The notes beneath the pieces were generated by a model that was not told the origin of the DNA, searched no databases, and saw only the letters and a list, made by a program, of their open reading frames with translations. From Chryseobacterium sp. OV279 (GTDB taxonomy: Bacteria > Bacteroidota > Bacteroidia > Flavobacteriales > Weeksellaceae), in NCBI RefSeq assembly GCF_900128945.1, contig NZ_FQUD01000001.1, positions 806,001 through 870,000 on the forward strand: a DNA stretch of 64,000 nt. Reading direction: 5' to 3'. Numbering within the stretch: position 1 is the first letter of the stretch; each line of letters starts with the position of its first letter. Below, piece after piece: positions 17,724 to 26,021 of this stretch. Made by a program: the position numbers and the translations under genes.

Positions 17724-18626
17724 ATGAGATTCCATTCTCCGCAAAAGCTTAAAACAATTGCCGAATTAATAGGCTCAGAATTTGTGGGTCCCGAAGACTT
17801 TGAAGTATTGGGAACCAATGAAATTCACATGGTAAAACCGGGTGACATTGTTTTTGTCAACCATCCGAAATATTACGATAAAGCGCTGAATTCTGCCGCT
17901 ACGATCATCCTGATCGACAAAAAGGTGGAATGTCCGGAAGGAAAAGCCCTATTAGTTTCTGAAGATCCTTTCAGAGACTTTAATAAGATCAATACTCACT
18001 TTACGAGAATATATAATTTCACGGAAGAGCTTCATGATGCTGAAATAGGAGAGGGAACGAGAATCCACTCTTCCGCGGTCATTGGAAACAATGTGAAGAT
18101 CGGAAAAAACAGCCTTATCTTTCCTAATGTGGTGATTGGCGACAGAACCGAAATCGGCGATAATGTCATCATCCAGTCCGGAACAGTTTTAGGCGGTGAT
18201 GCTTTCTACTACAGAAAACTGAATGGTAATTTTGACCGTCTGATATCTGTTGGAAATGTCATTATCGAAAACAATGTAGAGATCGGAAACAACTGTACCA
18301 TCGACAGAGGTGTTACGGATTCTACGGTGATCGGAAAAGGCTCTGTTTTGGATAATCAAATCCAGATAGGCCATGACACGGTAATCGGAAAAAAATGTCT
18401 GATCGCATCCCAGGTGGGCATCGCAGGATGCTGTGTGATTGGAGATGAGGTGACCCTTTGGGGCCAGGTGGGAATCGCTTCCGGCAACAAAATCGAGGCA
18501 GGATCTGTCATTCTGGGTAAAACAGGAGTGAACAGGGATCTTAAAAAAGGCACCTATATCGGGATGTTTGCAGAAGATTTTAAAGGCTATCTGAAAAAAG
18601 AAGTAAAGCTGAGAAATCTCAAATAA
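17724..18626 (+). CDS. LpxD-like UDP-3-O-acylglucosamine N-acyltransferase paralogue
   Basis: 300 residues, shorter than the lpxD at 13.8 kb but with the same plan: an N-terminal LpxD-like domain with [27 protein letters not shown], and a hexapeptide beta-helix with [31 protein letters not shown] in place of the GGDGFGFQ of lpxD, and [17 protein letters not shown] with a His at the catalytic position. The change of the acyl-binding loop suggests a different sugar or acyl donor. It sits between efp and sucD. It may be a second N-acyltransferase for lipid A or another acylated glycan; the sequence cannot decide. Confidence 0.85.
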   Translation: MRFHSPQKLKTIAELIGSEFVGPEDFEVLGTNEIHMVKPGDIVFVNHPKYYDKALNSAATIILIDKKVECPEGKALLVSEDPFRDFNKINTHFTRIYNFTEELHDAEIGEGTRIHSSAVIGNNVKIGKNSLIFPNVVIGDRTEIGDNVIIQSGTVLGGDAFYYRKLNGNFDRLISVGNVIIENNVEIGNNCTIDRGVTDSTVIGKGSVLDNQIQIGHDTVIGKKCLIASQVGIAGCCVIGDEVTLWGQVGIASGNKIEAGSVILGKTGVNRDLKKGTYIGMFAEDFKGYLKKEVKLRNLK

Positions 18627-18641
18627 ACTATTCTCTTGGTT

Positions 18642-18674
18642 TTGTCCAAAATCAAAGAAAAATAAGTAAATTTG
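18642..18674 (+). promoter_or_regulatory. Promoter of sucD
   Basis: TTG at 18642-18644, 22-bp spacer, TAAATTTG at 18667-18674; the leader to the ATG at 18718 would be about 35-40 nt. Confidence 0.7.
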
Positions 18675-18717
18675 TGAGCATTAATAAAATATTTAAATAA
18701 ATTAAAACATCAATAAA

Positions 18718-19590
18718 ATGTCAATTTTAGTAAACAAAGATTCTAAAGTAATTGTACAAGGATTTACAGGGAACGAAGGTACTTTCCACGCAGGTCAGAT
18801 GATTGAATACGGAACCAACGTAGTAGGAGGAGTAACTCCAGGAAAAGGAGGATCTGAGCACTTAGGAAAACCTGTATTTAATACAGTAGCTGACGCTGTT
18901 GAAAAAGCTGGAGCTAACGTAAGTATCATTTTCGTACCACCTGCATTCGCTGCTGATGCGATCATGGAAGCTGCTGAAGCAGGGATCAAAGTTATCGTAT
19001 GTATTACTGAAGGTATTCCTGTAGCGGATATGGTGAAAGTAAAATCTTACATCGCTGACAGAGACTGCAGATTAATCGGTCCAAACTGTCCGGGAATCAT
19101 TACTTCTGAAGAAGCTAAAATTGGTATTATGCCAGGATTCGTTTTCAAAAAAGGTAAAGTAGGTATCGTTTCAAAATCAGGTACGCTTACTTATGAAGCT
19201 GCTGACCAGGTAGTAAAAGCGGGTTACGGTGTTTCTACAGCAATCGGTATCGGTGGTGACCCAATCATCGGAACGACGACAAGAGAAGCTCTTGAATTAT
19301 TCATCAACGACCCTGAAACTGAAGCAGTAGTAATGATCGGTGAAATCGGTGGTGGTCTTGAGGCTGAAGCTGCAAGATGGTACAAAGCTAGCGGATCTAC
19401 TAAGCCGGTTGTAGGATTTATCGCTGGACAGACAGCTCCTAAAGGAAGAACTATGGGACACGCTGGTGCTATCGTAGGTGGTGATGAAGATACTGCTCAG
19501 GCTAAAATGCAGATCATGAGAGAGAACGGAATCAACGTGGTAGATTCTCCTGCTGATATCGGAGTTACCGTTGCTAAAGTTCTTGGATAA
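18718..19590 (+). CDS. sucD: Succinyl-CoA synthetase alpha subunit
   Basis: 290 residues, normal length. The N-terminal CoA-binding domain has [13 protein letters not shown] and [28 protein letters not shown] and [11 protein letters not shown] follow. [13 protein letters not shown] contains His248, the residue phosphorylated in the reaction that couples succinyl-CoA cleavage to nucleotide triphosphate formation in the TCA cycle. The beta subunit gene sucC is not nearby, which is common in this group. Its codon use is more uniform than its neighbours, as for highly expressed genes. Confidence 0.97.
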   Translation: MSILVNKDSKVIVQGFTGNEGTFHAGQMIEYGTNVVGGVTPGKGGSEHLGKPVFNTVADAVEKAGANVSIIFVPPAFAADAIMEAAEAGIKVIVCITEGIPVADMVKVKSYIADRDCRLIGPNCPGIITSEEAKIGIMPGFVFKKGKVGIVSKSGTLTYEAADQVVKAGYGVSTAIGIGGDPIIGTTTREALELFINDPETEAVVMIGEIGGGLEAEAARWYKASGSTKPVVGFIAGQTAPKGRTMGHAGAIVGGDEDTAQAKMQIMRENGINVVDSPADIGVTVAKVLG

Positions 19591-19611
19591 TAGCTATACA
19601 AAACAAAACAT

Positions 19612-20289
19612 ATGAAAAAACTTTTATTAACCTCAGCATTGACCCTTTCAACCCTGTCTTTCGCCCAGATCGACTTTAAAAGTACAAGATTTGGTGTCAC
19701 GGCAGGAGGTAACTATTCCAGAGTAAGAAATGCCCATAATCCTTCTGGTCCCAGATACGCGTTTCAGGGTGGAGCTTTAGCTCTTATTCCGATCGGAAAA
19801 TCGAACCAGTTTTATTTACAGCCGGAAGTCGTGTACTATGGTGCAGGAGAAACGGGGAAAGATAAAGATGCTAAAGGAAAAGACGGTTATGATGCAGTAT
19901 ATGGGAACAACTACCTGAGTGTACCTATCTATTTTAAAGGATATTTTTCTGAGGCTGAATCAGAATTCTTTGGAATGATCGGACCAAGATTTAACTTCCT
20001 GATGAGTCAGAACGTTAAAAATGCACCGGTAGGAAGACCGTATTATGACCCGGATTATGTGGTTACAGACTCTAAATATCCGGCAGGAGTTAGTGGGAAA
20101 GCAGCAAGCTTTAATTTCGCCCTTGGATTAGGAGTAGGGTATAGCTACAAAAGACAGCTGGAACTAGCGCTTAAATATGACCTTGGTCTTTCAGATACTT
20201 ATCCTGATCTGGCCAAAGACATAGGAGGTACTAACAAAGGCAAGTCTGAGCAGGTAATCAGCCTAAGCTTAAGCTATATCTTCAAATAG
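19612..20289 (+). CDS. Outer-membrane beta-barrel protein (PorT/OMP_b-brl family)
   Basis: 225 residues with a signal peptide ending at SFAQ (residue 19). The mature part starts RFGVTAGGNYSRVR, typical for the eight-stranded PorT-like barrels of Bacteroidota, and ends in alternating hydrophobic strands with a terminal aromatic residue (SLSLSYIFK). It follows sucD after 21 bp and ends at a strong terminator, so it is probably cotranscribed with sucD, although the functions look unrelated. No ligand can be inferred. Confidence 0.85.
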   Translation: MKKLLLTSALTLSTLSFAQIDFKSTRFGVTAGGNYSRVRNAHNPSGPRYAFQGGALALIPIGKSNQFYLQPEVVYYGAGETGKDKDAKGKDGYDAVYGNNYLSVPIYFKGYFSEAESEFFGMIGPRFNFLMSQNVKNAPVGRPYYDPDYVVTDSKYPAGVSGKAASFNFALGLGVGYSYKRQLELALKYDLGLSDTYPDLAKDIGGTNKGKSEQVISLSLSYIFK

Positions 20290-20313
20290 AATAATAAGTT
20301 ATTCAGACATAAA

Positions 20314-20345
20314 AAATCCCGGAAAGTAATTTCCGGGATTTTTAT
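20314..20345. terminator. Terminator after the outer-membrane barrel gene (copy 1)
   Basis: 12-bp stem AAATCCCGGAAA / TTTCCGGGATTT with loop GTAA, flanked by A and T tracts; nearly identical to the hairpin at 20660-20687. Confidence 0.9.
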
Positions 20346-20659
20346 TTTATATGACTAAAATTTGTCAGTAAATCTATCTATAGTGGCCTGGGAAACTGTA
20401 GCGTTAAAAAAATAAATCTTGATCCGTTAAAAAATTGCCACTGTTTGAGTGCGGGTAGAATATTGAGTCGAAGTAGCAATAGTAAATCCGCACGAGTTTT
20501 GGTAATTTTAGGAGCAAGTTTTAATTTTTAGCGGAAGATTCCAGCCTTGAACTTTTGGTTCATTTTGTTTCAAGACAAAAGAACTTTTAGACTTATCCTC
20601 TGATCCATTTTCATATGTCTTTATATCCCCAGATATAATAACGAGTTATTCAGACATAA

Positions 20660-20690
20660 AAATCCCGGAAAGTAATTTCCGGGATTTTTG
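20660..20690. terminator. Terminator hairpin, copy 2 (between convergent genes)
   Basis: Same 12-bp stem and GTAA loop as at 20314-20341. On the minus strand it lies about 85 bp past the ABC permease stop, so it can end that operon. Confidence 0.8.
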
Positions 20691-20772
20691 TTTTATATAA
20701 TGTTATGAAGAGCAACAGGAATCCATTTCAGTACTTCCATCCTCCATCTTCAGGCTTCCAGCCCTAAATTCA

Positions 20773-22083
20773 TTATCCTCTGATCCATTTCCAGATCTCC
20801 TTCAATGTCGCCTTATTCCCATACATCAAAATCCCCACTCGGTAGATCTTACCGGCTAAGAATATCATGAAAATGGTAGTTCCCAGCAATAAGGTAATAG
20901 ATAAAGCAATCTGCCACGCCGGAACACCGAACGGTATTCTTGCAATCATAGCAACGGGTGAAGTAAACGGAATAATAGACAGCCAGAAGCCCAAAGGACC
21001 GTCTGGATTATTCATCAGTGAAAAACTCCCATACATCCCTAAAGTAAGCGGTAAAATCGCAAATAAGGTGAATTGCTGTGTCTCTGTTTCATTATCCACG
21101 GCAGAGCCGATGGCTGCATAGATTGAGCTGTAGAAAATATAGCCCAAAAGGAAGAATACGATGAATACAAAAATGATCAGCGGGAAATTTAGTTCTAAAA
21201 GACTGTGAGAGATCTGTGTCGCGATCTGTGCAATATCCAGCTTGCTGGCCAGTGCTTCATTACCTCCGGGAATATTCTTCTGGAAAGAAGCGAATCCTGT
21301 ATTCAGAACCAGTGCTCCTACTACAGACATTGAGATCCAGATCAGAAACTGAGTCAGAGCGACCAGGGTTACGCCTAAAATTTTTCCCATCATCAGTTCA
21401 AAAGGCTTAACAGATGAGATGATGATCTCCACCACACGGTTGTTTTTCTCCTCAAGAACACTTCTCATTACCCTTACGCCATAAATGATGATGAACATAA
21501 ACGTCACATACATCAGAAGGATGCTTAAGCCACTCTTTACGCCGAAAGCAAGGTCAGAGTCCTCTTTGTTGTTATCGGAAACATTAATCGTTTTTAAAGT
21601 AAAGCTTTTATCAAGGCTGTTCAGCTGGGATTCTTCAATACCAAGTTGCTTGATCTTTTCCTTTTTGATGACATCTGTGATATCTGAAACGATCTTCTGC
21701 TTCGTATCAAAGCCCATCTTAGCATTGACGATAAGTCTCGTGCTATTTTCAAGGTTGGCATAATCATGATCTTTAAGCTCGGGAAGGATCAGAATACCAT
21801 CCAGCGATTCATTGTCTTTAAGATTATTGATTTTCGCTTTCTCATCCGCTGCAGAAACAAATACATAATTCAGTTTGTCATTCGATTTCAGCTGATCTTT
21901 AAAAAGTCCGCTTTTATCCACAACTTCAATGATGCTGTGAGATTCATTGGCTTTAAACATCAGTCCGATGACGGCACCAAAACCAACCAGTAAAAGAGGC
22001 GCGAGCAGCGTTAATATAATGAAGGATTTTTTCTTAACCTGGGTAAGAAATTCCCTTTTTGTAATTAAAAAAATATTGTTCAT
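20773..22083 (-). CDS. ABC-2 family transporter permease (NatB-like)
   Basis: 436 residues. One N-terminal membrane span (about 18-40), a large extracytoplasmic domain (40-180), then five hydrophobic spans between about 185 and 425 form the ABC-2 exporter layout of NatB/YhaP. GVRVMRSVLEEKNNRVVEIIISSVKPFELMMGK is the cytoplasmic coupling segment (conserved E and K/R residues). It starts 4 bp after the ATPase gene, so the two make one exporter. NatAB of Bacillus extrudes sodium; the substrate here is not known. Confidence 0.9.
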   Translation of the reverse strand: MNNIFLITKREFLTQVKKKSFIILTLLAPLLLVGFGAVIGLMFKANESHSIIEVVDKSGLFKDQLKSNDKLNYVFVSAADEKAKINNLKDNESLDGILILPELKDHDYANLENSTRLIVNAKMGFDTKQKIVSDITDVIKKEKIKQLGIEESQLNSLDKSFTLKTINVSDNNKEDSDLAFGVKSGLSILLMYVTFMFIIIYGVRVMRSVLEEKNNRVVEIIISSVKPFELMMGKILGVTLVALTQFLIWISMSVVGALVLNTGFASFQKNIPGGNEALASKLDIAQIATQISHSLLELNFPLIIFVFIVFFLLGYIFYSSIYAAIGSAVDNETETQQFTLFAILPLTLGMYGSFSLMNNPDGPLGFWLSIIPFTSPVAMIARIPFGVPAWQIALSITLLLGTTIFMIFLAGKIYRVGILMYGNKATLKEIWKWIRG

Positions 22084-22087
22084 AAAA

Positions 22088-22999
22088 TTAAGAATGATTA
22101 CTTACGGCATTAATAAACACTTCATTCATGCTGGGAATTCTTTCGTCGAATGATCTTACTTTTCCTACATTCACCAGATCCAGAAGGATATCGTTCTGTC
22201 CGCTTTCATTTTTCAGATCAAAAGAAATAAGGTTATTTTCGTGGCTGAAATTAAAAATCTCATGGCTGCCTTTAAAGCTGTTAAACTGAGCTTCATCCAC
22301 TTCAGAAAGAGTAACCCCGAAAATATTCTTTTTAAACTTTTCTCTCACATCGAAAACCCTTCCGTCAATAATCTTCTTGGAATTGTTGATCAGTGCTACA
22401 TAATCACACATTTCCTCCACACTTTCCATTCTGTGGGTAGAAAGAATGATGGTAGTTCCGTTATTTTTAAGATCAATGATCTGGTCTTTAATCAAGTTGG
22501 CGTTTACCGGGTCAAAACCTGAAAAAGGCTCATCAAGGATCAGCAGGTGCGGGCGGTGAAGAACAGTTACCACGAACTGGATCTTTTGTGCCATTCCTTT
22601 TGAAAGTTCAGACAGTTTCTTTTTCCACCACTGGTCGATGTTCAGTTTTTCAAACCATTTTTTGGCTTCATTCAAAGCATCATTTTTGGTCATCCCTTTC
22701 AATTCCCCGAAATAAAGAATCTGATCACCCACACTCATGTTTTTGTACAAACCTCTTTCTTCAGGCATATAACCGATATCTCTGATGTGTGTTGGATTAA
22801 GCTTGTTTCCATTGATGAATACATCTCCGGAATCGGCCTGGGTAATTTGGTTGATGATACGAATAAAAGAAGTTTTTCCGGCTCCGTTCGGGCCTAGAAG
22901 ACCATAAATACTTCCCTGGGGTACTTGGATGCTGAAATCATCCAATGCTACTTTTTTCCCGGAACTATAGGTCTTTCTGATATGTTCAGCTTTAAGCAT
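22088..22999 (-). CDS. ABC transporter ATPase (NatA-like)
   Basis: 303 residues. Walker A GPNGAGKTSF, Q-loop region GYMPEERGLYKNMSV, signature ELSKGMAQKIQ, Walker B LLILDEPFSGFDP and the switch His in LSTHRMESVEEM are all present. The C-terminal 80 residues are a DUF4162-like domain typical of ATPases paired with ABC-2 permeases. It is the first gene of the two-gene exporter operon with the downstream permease. Confidence 0.93.
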   Translation of the reverse strand: MLKAEHIRKTYSSGKKVALDDFSIQVPQGSIYGLLGPNGAGKTSFIRIINQITQADSGDVFINGNKLNPTHIRDIGYMPEERGLYKNMSVGDQILYFGELKGMTKNDALNEAKKWFEKLNIDQWWKKKLSELSKGMAQKIQFVVTVLHRPHLLILDEPFSGFDPVNANLIKDQIIDLKNNGTTIILSTHRMESVEEMCDYVALINNSKKIIDGRVFDVREKFKKNIFGVTLSEVDEAQFNSFKGSHEIFNFSHENNLISFDLKNESGQNDILLDLVNVGKVRSFDERIPSMNEVFINAVSNHS

Positions 23000-23075
23000 T
23001 CAATTGTTTTTATAATGAGTATAAAAAAGTCCCTAAATTTACGGAAATATTAGGGGAGAATTGATGTAAAAGAAA

Positions 23076-23099
23076 AAATCCTGATGATTATCAGGATTT
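23076..23099 (-). terminator. Terminator of the T9SS-cargo gene
   Basis: 10-bp stem AAATCCTGAT / ATCAGGATTT, loop GATT, just past the stop on the minus strand and followed there by TTTTTCTTTT. Confidence 0.85.
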
Positions 23100-23104
23100 A
23101 ATTT

Positions 23105-23455
23105 TTATTGTTTTACGATTTGAGTAACCTTTTGGGTATTATCGCTTAAAATATAGCGAATCAAGTATTTTCCGGGTTTTAATTTTTCAATATTGATCTC
23201 TCCGGAATTCATGTTGACAGAATAATTGGCTACCTGTGTTCCAAGAATTGAATAGAAAGTAACACTTTTGATCTTTAAAGCAGTGTCTTTGGCTTTGATC
23301 AGAAGGAAATCTTTCGCAGGATTTGGATAAGCTACCAATACACCATCATCAGACTTCTGTGTAGGGGAACCCGGCTCTCTCAGCTGTGCTTGCATATTGT
23401 TGGAAAACCCAACGAAAGCGCCAATAAATATAAATAAAAGTAAAAGTTTTTTCAT
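23105..23455 (-). CDS. Minimal T9SS cargo: signal peptide plus type A sorting domain
   Basis: 116 residues: a signal peptide (to about residue 24, MQAQ), a short linker, and from about residue 40 to the end a type A C-terminal sorting domain: VAYPNPAKDFLLI, VTFYSILGTQV, LKPGKYLIRYI and KVTQIVKQ. That signal directs proteins through the type IX system to the cell surface, where it is normally removed. Almost nothing is left as mature cargo. The open frame continues upstream into hemB, but the signal peptide and a promoter box (TATTTTTG on the minus strand, 23485-23492) fix the start at 23455. Confidence 0.88.
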   Translation of the reverse strand: MKKLLLLFIFIGAFVGFSNNMQAQLREPGSPTQKSDDGVLVAYPNPAKDFLLIKAKDTALKIKSVTFYSILGTQVANYSVNMNSGEINIEKLKPGKYLIRYILSDNTQKVTQIVKQ

Positions 23456-23484
23456 CAAATTATAATTTCTCGAATGTATTGAAA

Positions 23485-23492
23485 CAAAAATA
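23485..23492 (-). promoter_or_regulatory. -7 box of the T9SS-cargo gene
   Basis: TATTTTTG on the minus strand with a TTG 20 bp upstream of it; the divergent hemB box lies about 50 bp away. Confidence 0.6.
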
Positions 23493-23537
23493 AACAATTC
23501 TACAATTCTATACAATAGTTTTTTATATAAGTTGTAG

Positions 23538-23545
23538 TAAATTTG
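23538..23545 (+). promoter_or_regulatory. -7 box of hemB
   Basis: TAAATTTG 28 bp before the hemB ATG; no clear -33 element. Confidence 0.6.
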
Positions 23546-23573
23546 TAGAAACTTATTCAAAAAGTATTCCAAA

Positions 23574-24563
23574 ATGATACATTCAAGAAATAGAAGACTT
23601 AGAGTTAATGAATCTATCAGAAGTTTAGTAAGAGAAAACATCCTTACGACTGATGATTTTGTAATGCCAATCTTTGTAATGGAGGGCGAAAACCAGCAGG
23701 AAGCAATCCCGTCTATGCCGGGAATTTTCAGGAGGAGCATAGATTTAACGGTGAAGGAATGTAAGGAATTATTTTCTTTAGGAGTAAAATCTGTCAATCT
23801 GTACATGAAGGTGTCAGAACATCTTAAAGACAATACCGGAAAAGAAGCATGGAACAAAGACGGACTGATGCAGCAGACGATCAAAGCGATCAAAGATGCG
23901 GTTCCTGGAATGATTGTAATGCCGGATGTAGCTTTGGATCCTTATTCAATCTACGGACACGATGGAATCATTGAAAACGGAAAAATCGTGAATGATGCGA
24001 CGAATGATGCACTGGCAAGAATGTCTGTATCACACGCTGAAGCGGGAGCTGATATTGTGGCACCAAGTGACATGATGGACGGAAGAGTTCTTGCGATCCG
24101 TGAAGCTTTGGAGGAAAGCGGATTTACCGATGTAGGTATTCTGAGCTATTCTGCAAAATATGCAAGTTCTTTCTATGGACCATTCAGAAGTGCTCTGGAC
24201 AGCGCACCGAAAGAAAATATGGAAATTCCGAAAGATAAAAAGACTTATCAGATGGATTTTCACAATTCCCGTGAAGCTTTGAACGAAGTATTTAAAGATA
24301 TTGACGAAGGTGCGGATATTATCATGATCAAACCGGGGCTTCCTTATCTGGATATCGTTTCTAAAGTACGTGAAGCCATTGATCTTCCGATCGCGGTTTA
24401 TAACGTAAGCGGAGAATATGCGATGGTAAAAGCAGCAGCACAGAACGGATGGCTGGATAATGATAAAACAATCATTGAAAGTCTTACGTGTTTCAAGAGA
24501 GCCGGAGCTGATTTGATTTTTACTTATTTTGCTAAAGAAGCAGCGATGATTCTGAATAAATAA
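23574..24563 (+). CDS. hemB: Delta-aminolevulinic acid dehydratase (porphobilinogen synthase), non-zinc type
   Basis: 329 residues. The enzyme joins two 5-aminolevulinate molecules to porphobilinogen in haem synthesis. The two Schiff-base lysines are Lys195 in SYSAKYASSFYGPFR and Lys253 in MIKPGLPYLD. The metal loop, residues 118-131 (DVALDPYSIYGHDG), has Ala and Asp where zinc enzymes have three cysteines, so this is the magnesium/zinc-independent type. It is monocistronic, with its own promoter box and a strong palindromic terminator. Confidence 0.96.
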   Translation: MIHSRNRRLRVNESIRSLVRENILTTDDFVMPIFVMEGENQQEAIPSMPGIFRRSIDLTVKECKELFSLGVKSVNLYMKVSEHLKDNTGKEAWNKDGLMQQTIKAIKDAVPGMIVMPDVALDPYSIYGHDGIIENGKIVNDATNDALARMSVSHAEAGADIVAPSDMMDGRVLAIREALEESGFTDVGILSYSAKYASSFYGPFRSALDSAPKENMEIPKDKKTYQMDFHNSREALNEVFKDIDEGADIIMIKPGLPYLDIVSKVREAIDLPIAVYNVSGEYAMVKAAAQNGWLDNDKTIIESLTCFKRAGADLIFTYFAKEAAMILNK

Positions 24564-24586
24564 TTCATAATTATTAACTAAAAATA

Positions 24587-24620
24587 AACTGCCCCTGAAA
24601 ATTAATTTTCAGGGGCAGTT
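24587..24620. terminator. Bidirectional terminator between hemB and the GG-leader peptide gene
   Basis: Perfect 17+17 palindrome: arm AACTGCCCCTGAAAATT and its reverse complement with no spacer, between convergent genes. Confidence 0.88.
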
Positions 24621-24644
24621 CAATGATATGATATAAGAATGTTC

Positions 24645-24833
24645 TTAATTGTGTCCAAAGCATGCTCTGTAATCACGGTCTCCCGGTTGAATAGGATTTT
24701 CTCCTCCGTTATCGTCTATGCATACGTTGGTTGGACAAAGGTACCATCCGGCAGGGCAATTTCCGTTGGCGTCCGGAAATCTTAATTTTCCACCATTAAT
24801 TTTTTTCAGATCTTTCTTCGTTAATTTTTTCAT
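24645..24833 (-). CDS. GG-leader bacteriocin-like peptide precursor
   Basis: 62 residues. The N-terminus MKKLTKKDLKKINGG is a lysine-rich double-glycine leader of the type found before secreted peptides in Chryseobacterium and other Bacteroidota; cleavage is expected after Gly15. The 47-residue core has four cysteines (Cys26, 33, 38, 58) in NCPAGWYLCPTNVCIDD and RACFG, many Pro, Gly and Asp, and an overall acidic-neutral charge. Four cysteines could form two disulfides. No maturase, peptidase-containing ABC transporter or immunity gene is identifiable beside it. The 242-residue gene lies 46 bp upstream on the same strand and may share its transcript. Confidence 0.75.
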   Translation of the reverse strand: MKKLTKKDLKKINGGKLRFPDANGNCPAGWYLCPTNVCIDDNGGENPIQPGDRDYRACFGHN

Positions 24834-24879
24834 GACAAATATTTTATAAATTAGTAAAAACTAAAATAATAAAAATTTA

Positions 24880-25608
24880 TCACATGATGTTGAAATCTTT
24901 TCCTTTCGTAAATTTTGCCGCAAAAGGAGCCTGATTTCCAGAATATTTTAAAACAAAATGTTTCTTCGTATCCGTATCTATTTTAGCATCCACTTCCACA
25001 TCTGTCGTTTGGAAACTGACATCCAGTCCGACACCTGATTCTTTTTCAAGAAAAATTTCTACACTTTCAGCATAAAACAGAGACGTGCTCAGATAATTGA
25101 ACTTAATATTTTTTCGGTATGTTTTGGATTTGTCCTGTGTAAACTGAGAATAACTTTTCAAAATTTCAATTCCCGGAGAATCAATATTAGTGACTCTTGA
25201 TTTAGTCACTCCATTAACTCTCACTGAAAAGTTAGTGGCATTTTTGATATTTCCATTGATTCCGATGTTGAAAAGTGAAGGCAGCGAAAGGCCATATTCA
25301 ACCATGCTGTCTTTTGTGAATTCAAAATCCGGAATCAATGCAGGATGTTTTGGGGTATTCACCAGCTGTTCTTTTACCTTACTGAGAACATCCCCGGAAA
25401 AAAGAAATCCAATGAGGTTGTTTTCCGTAGTTCTCCAGTTTCTTCCGTTCCATTCAAAGATTTCGCACAGCAACGTGTCTGCCGATGAGTGGGGGAGAAG
25501 ATCCATATCCTGCCATTTGAAAACTTCCTTGGCATAAGGCCTTCTGTTAACAATATTGACACCCAGGTCCAGCGCAAGCAGATCTGTGAGCTCCTGATTA
25601 TTTTCCAT
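24880..25608 (-). CDS. Cytoplasmic protein of unknown function, upstream of GG-leader peptide
   Basis: 242 residues, not recognised. I start it at MENNQE (25608) because the longer frame adds a hydrophobic 23-residue stretch upstream of the better ATG, though that stretch could be a real membrane anchor. Without it there is no signal peptide. The N-terminal third is mixed helix/strand with WNGRNWRTTENNLIGFLF; from residue about 120 it is rich in alternating beta-like segments (NIGINGNIKNATNFSVRVNG, VGLDVSFQTTDVEVDAKI) and ends HFVLKYSGNQAPFAAKF. It has a single cysteine. The neighbours are the peptide gene downstream and a TM2 gene upstream. Confidence 0.7.
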   Translation of the reverse strand: MENNQELTDLLALDLGVNIVNRRPYAKEVFKWQDMDLLPHSSADTLLCEIFEWNGRNWRTTENNLIGFLFSGDVLSKVKEQLVNTPKHPALIPDFEFTKDSMVEYGLSLPSLFNIGINGNIKNATNFSVRVNGVTKSRVTNIDSPGIEILKSYSQFTQDKSKTYRKNIKFNYLSTSLFYAESVEIFLEKESGVGLDVSFQTTDVEVDAKIDTDTKKHFVLKYSGNQAPFAAKFTKGKDFNIM

Positions 25609-25724
25609 AGTAATTTGATTCTTGATTTGGTGTATAAAAATAAGGAAATAAAACAAAAATGAAAACGTCCATATCAACGAATCATTCTATCATCGAATCG
25701 CTGCATCATCGAATCACCTCATCA

Positions 25725-26021
25725 TTAAAGCCAACCTTTCTTTCCATACACATACGTATCATCAAACTGCTTGTCACTCATAAACAGATATAAAATCCCC
25801 TCAATAAAAGGAATGATGGAGGCCGCTCCGAAAGTCACAATATTCAGAACAAGCTGAATAACGCCTTCTTTGGTATAGCCCAGATAAAATTTATTTAAAG
25901 CCAGCCAGCCTACAAGAATTCCTAATATGGCCGCGGGAATTTTCTTTTCCGAACGGTAAGGAACATTACTTTGCTGCTGGTTCTTTGTGCCGTCTGTTTT
26001 GGTATAACCGTAATTTTCCAT
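25725..26021 (-). CDS. TM2-domain membrane protein
   Basis: 98 residues. A polar N-terminus of about 35 residues leads to the TM2 module: AAILGILVGWLALNKFYLGYTKEG followed by a second hydrophobic span IVTFGAASIIPFIEGILYLF, with the short charged turn between. TM2 proteins are small two-span membrane proteins with no settled role. I chose the ATG at 26021 (MENYGYTK) over one 39 bp upstream, since the family begins with such a polar segment. Confidence 0.8.
   Translation of the reverse strand: MENYGYTKTDGTKNQQQSNVPYRSEKKIPAAILGILVGWLALNKFYLGYTKEGVIQLVLNIVTFGAASIIPFIEGILYLFMSDKQFDDTYVYGKKGWL

Larger units (their letters stand above)
20290..20772. repeat. Intergenic duplication containing two copies of one terminator
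   Basis: The segment 20291-20352 (ATAATAAGTTATTCAGACAT, hairpin, T tract) recurs at 20635-20699 with few changes. The phrase TTATCCTCTGATCCATTT, the end of the ABC permease gene at 20773, also recurs at 20594-20611. A unit of terminator plus permease tail was therefore duplicated, and about 240 bp of other sequence, including CTTGAACTTTTGGTTC and its inverted partner near CAAGACAAAAGAAC, now lies inside the first unit. No gene is seen. Confidence 0.75.

Noticed and set aside
23456..23893. Longer N-terminus for the T9SS-cargo gene
   Set aside because: It overlaps hemB in antisense and hides a clear internal signal peptide.
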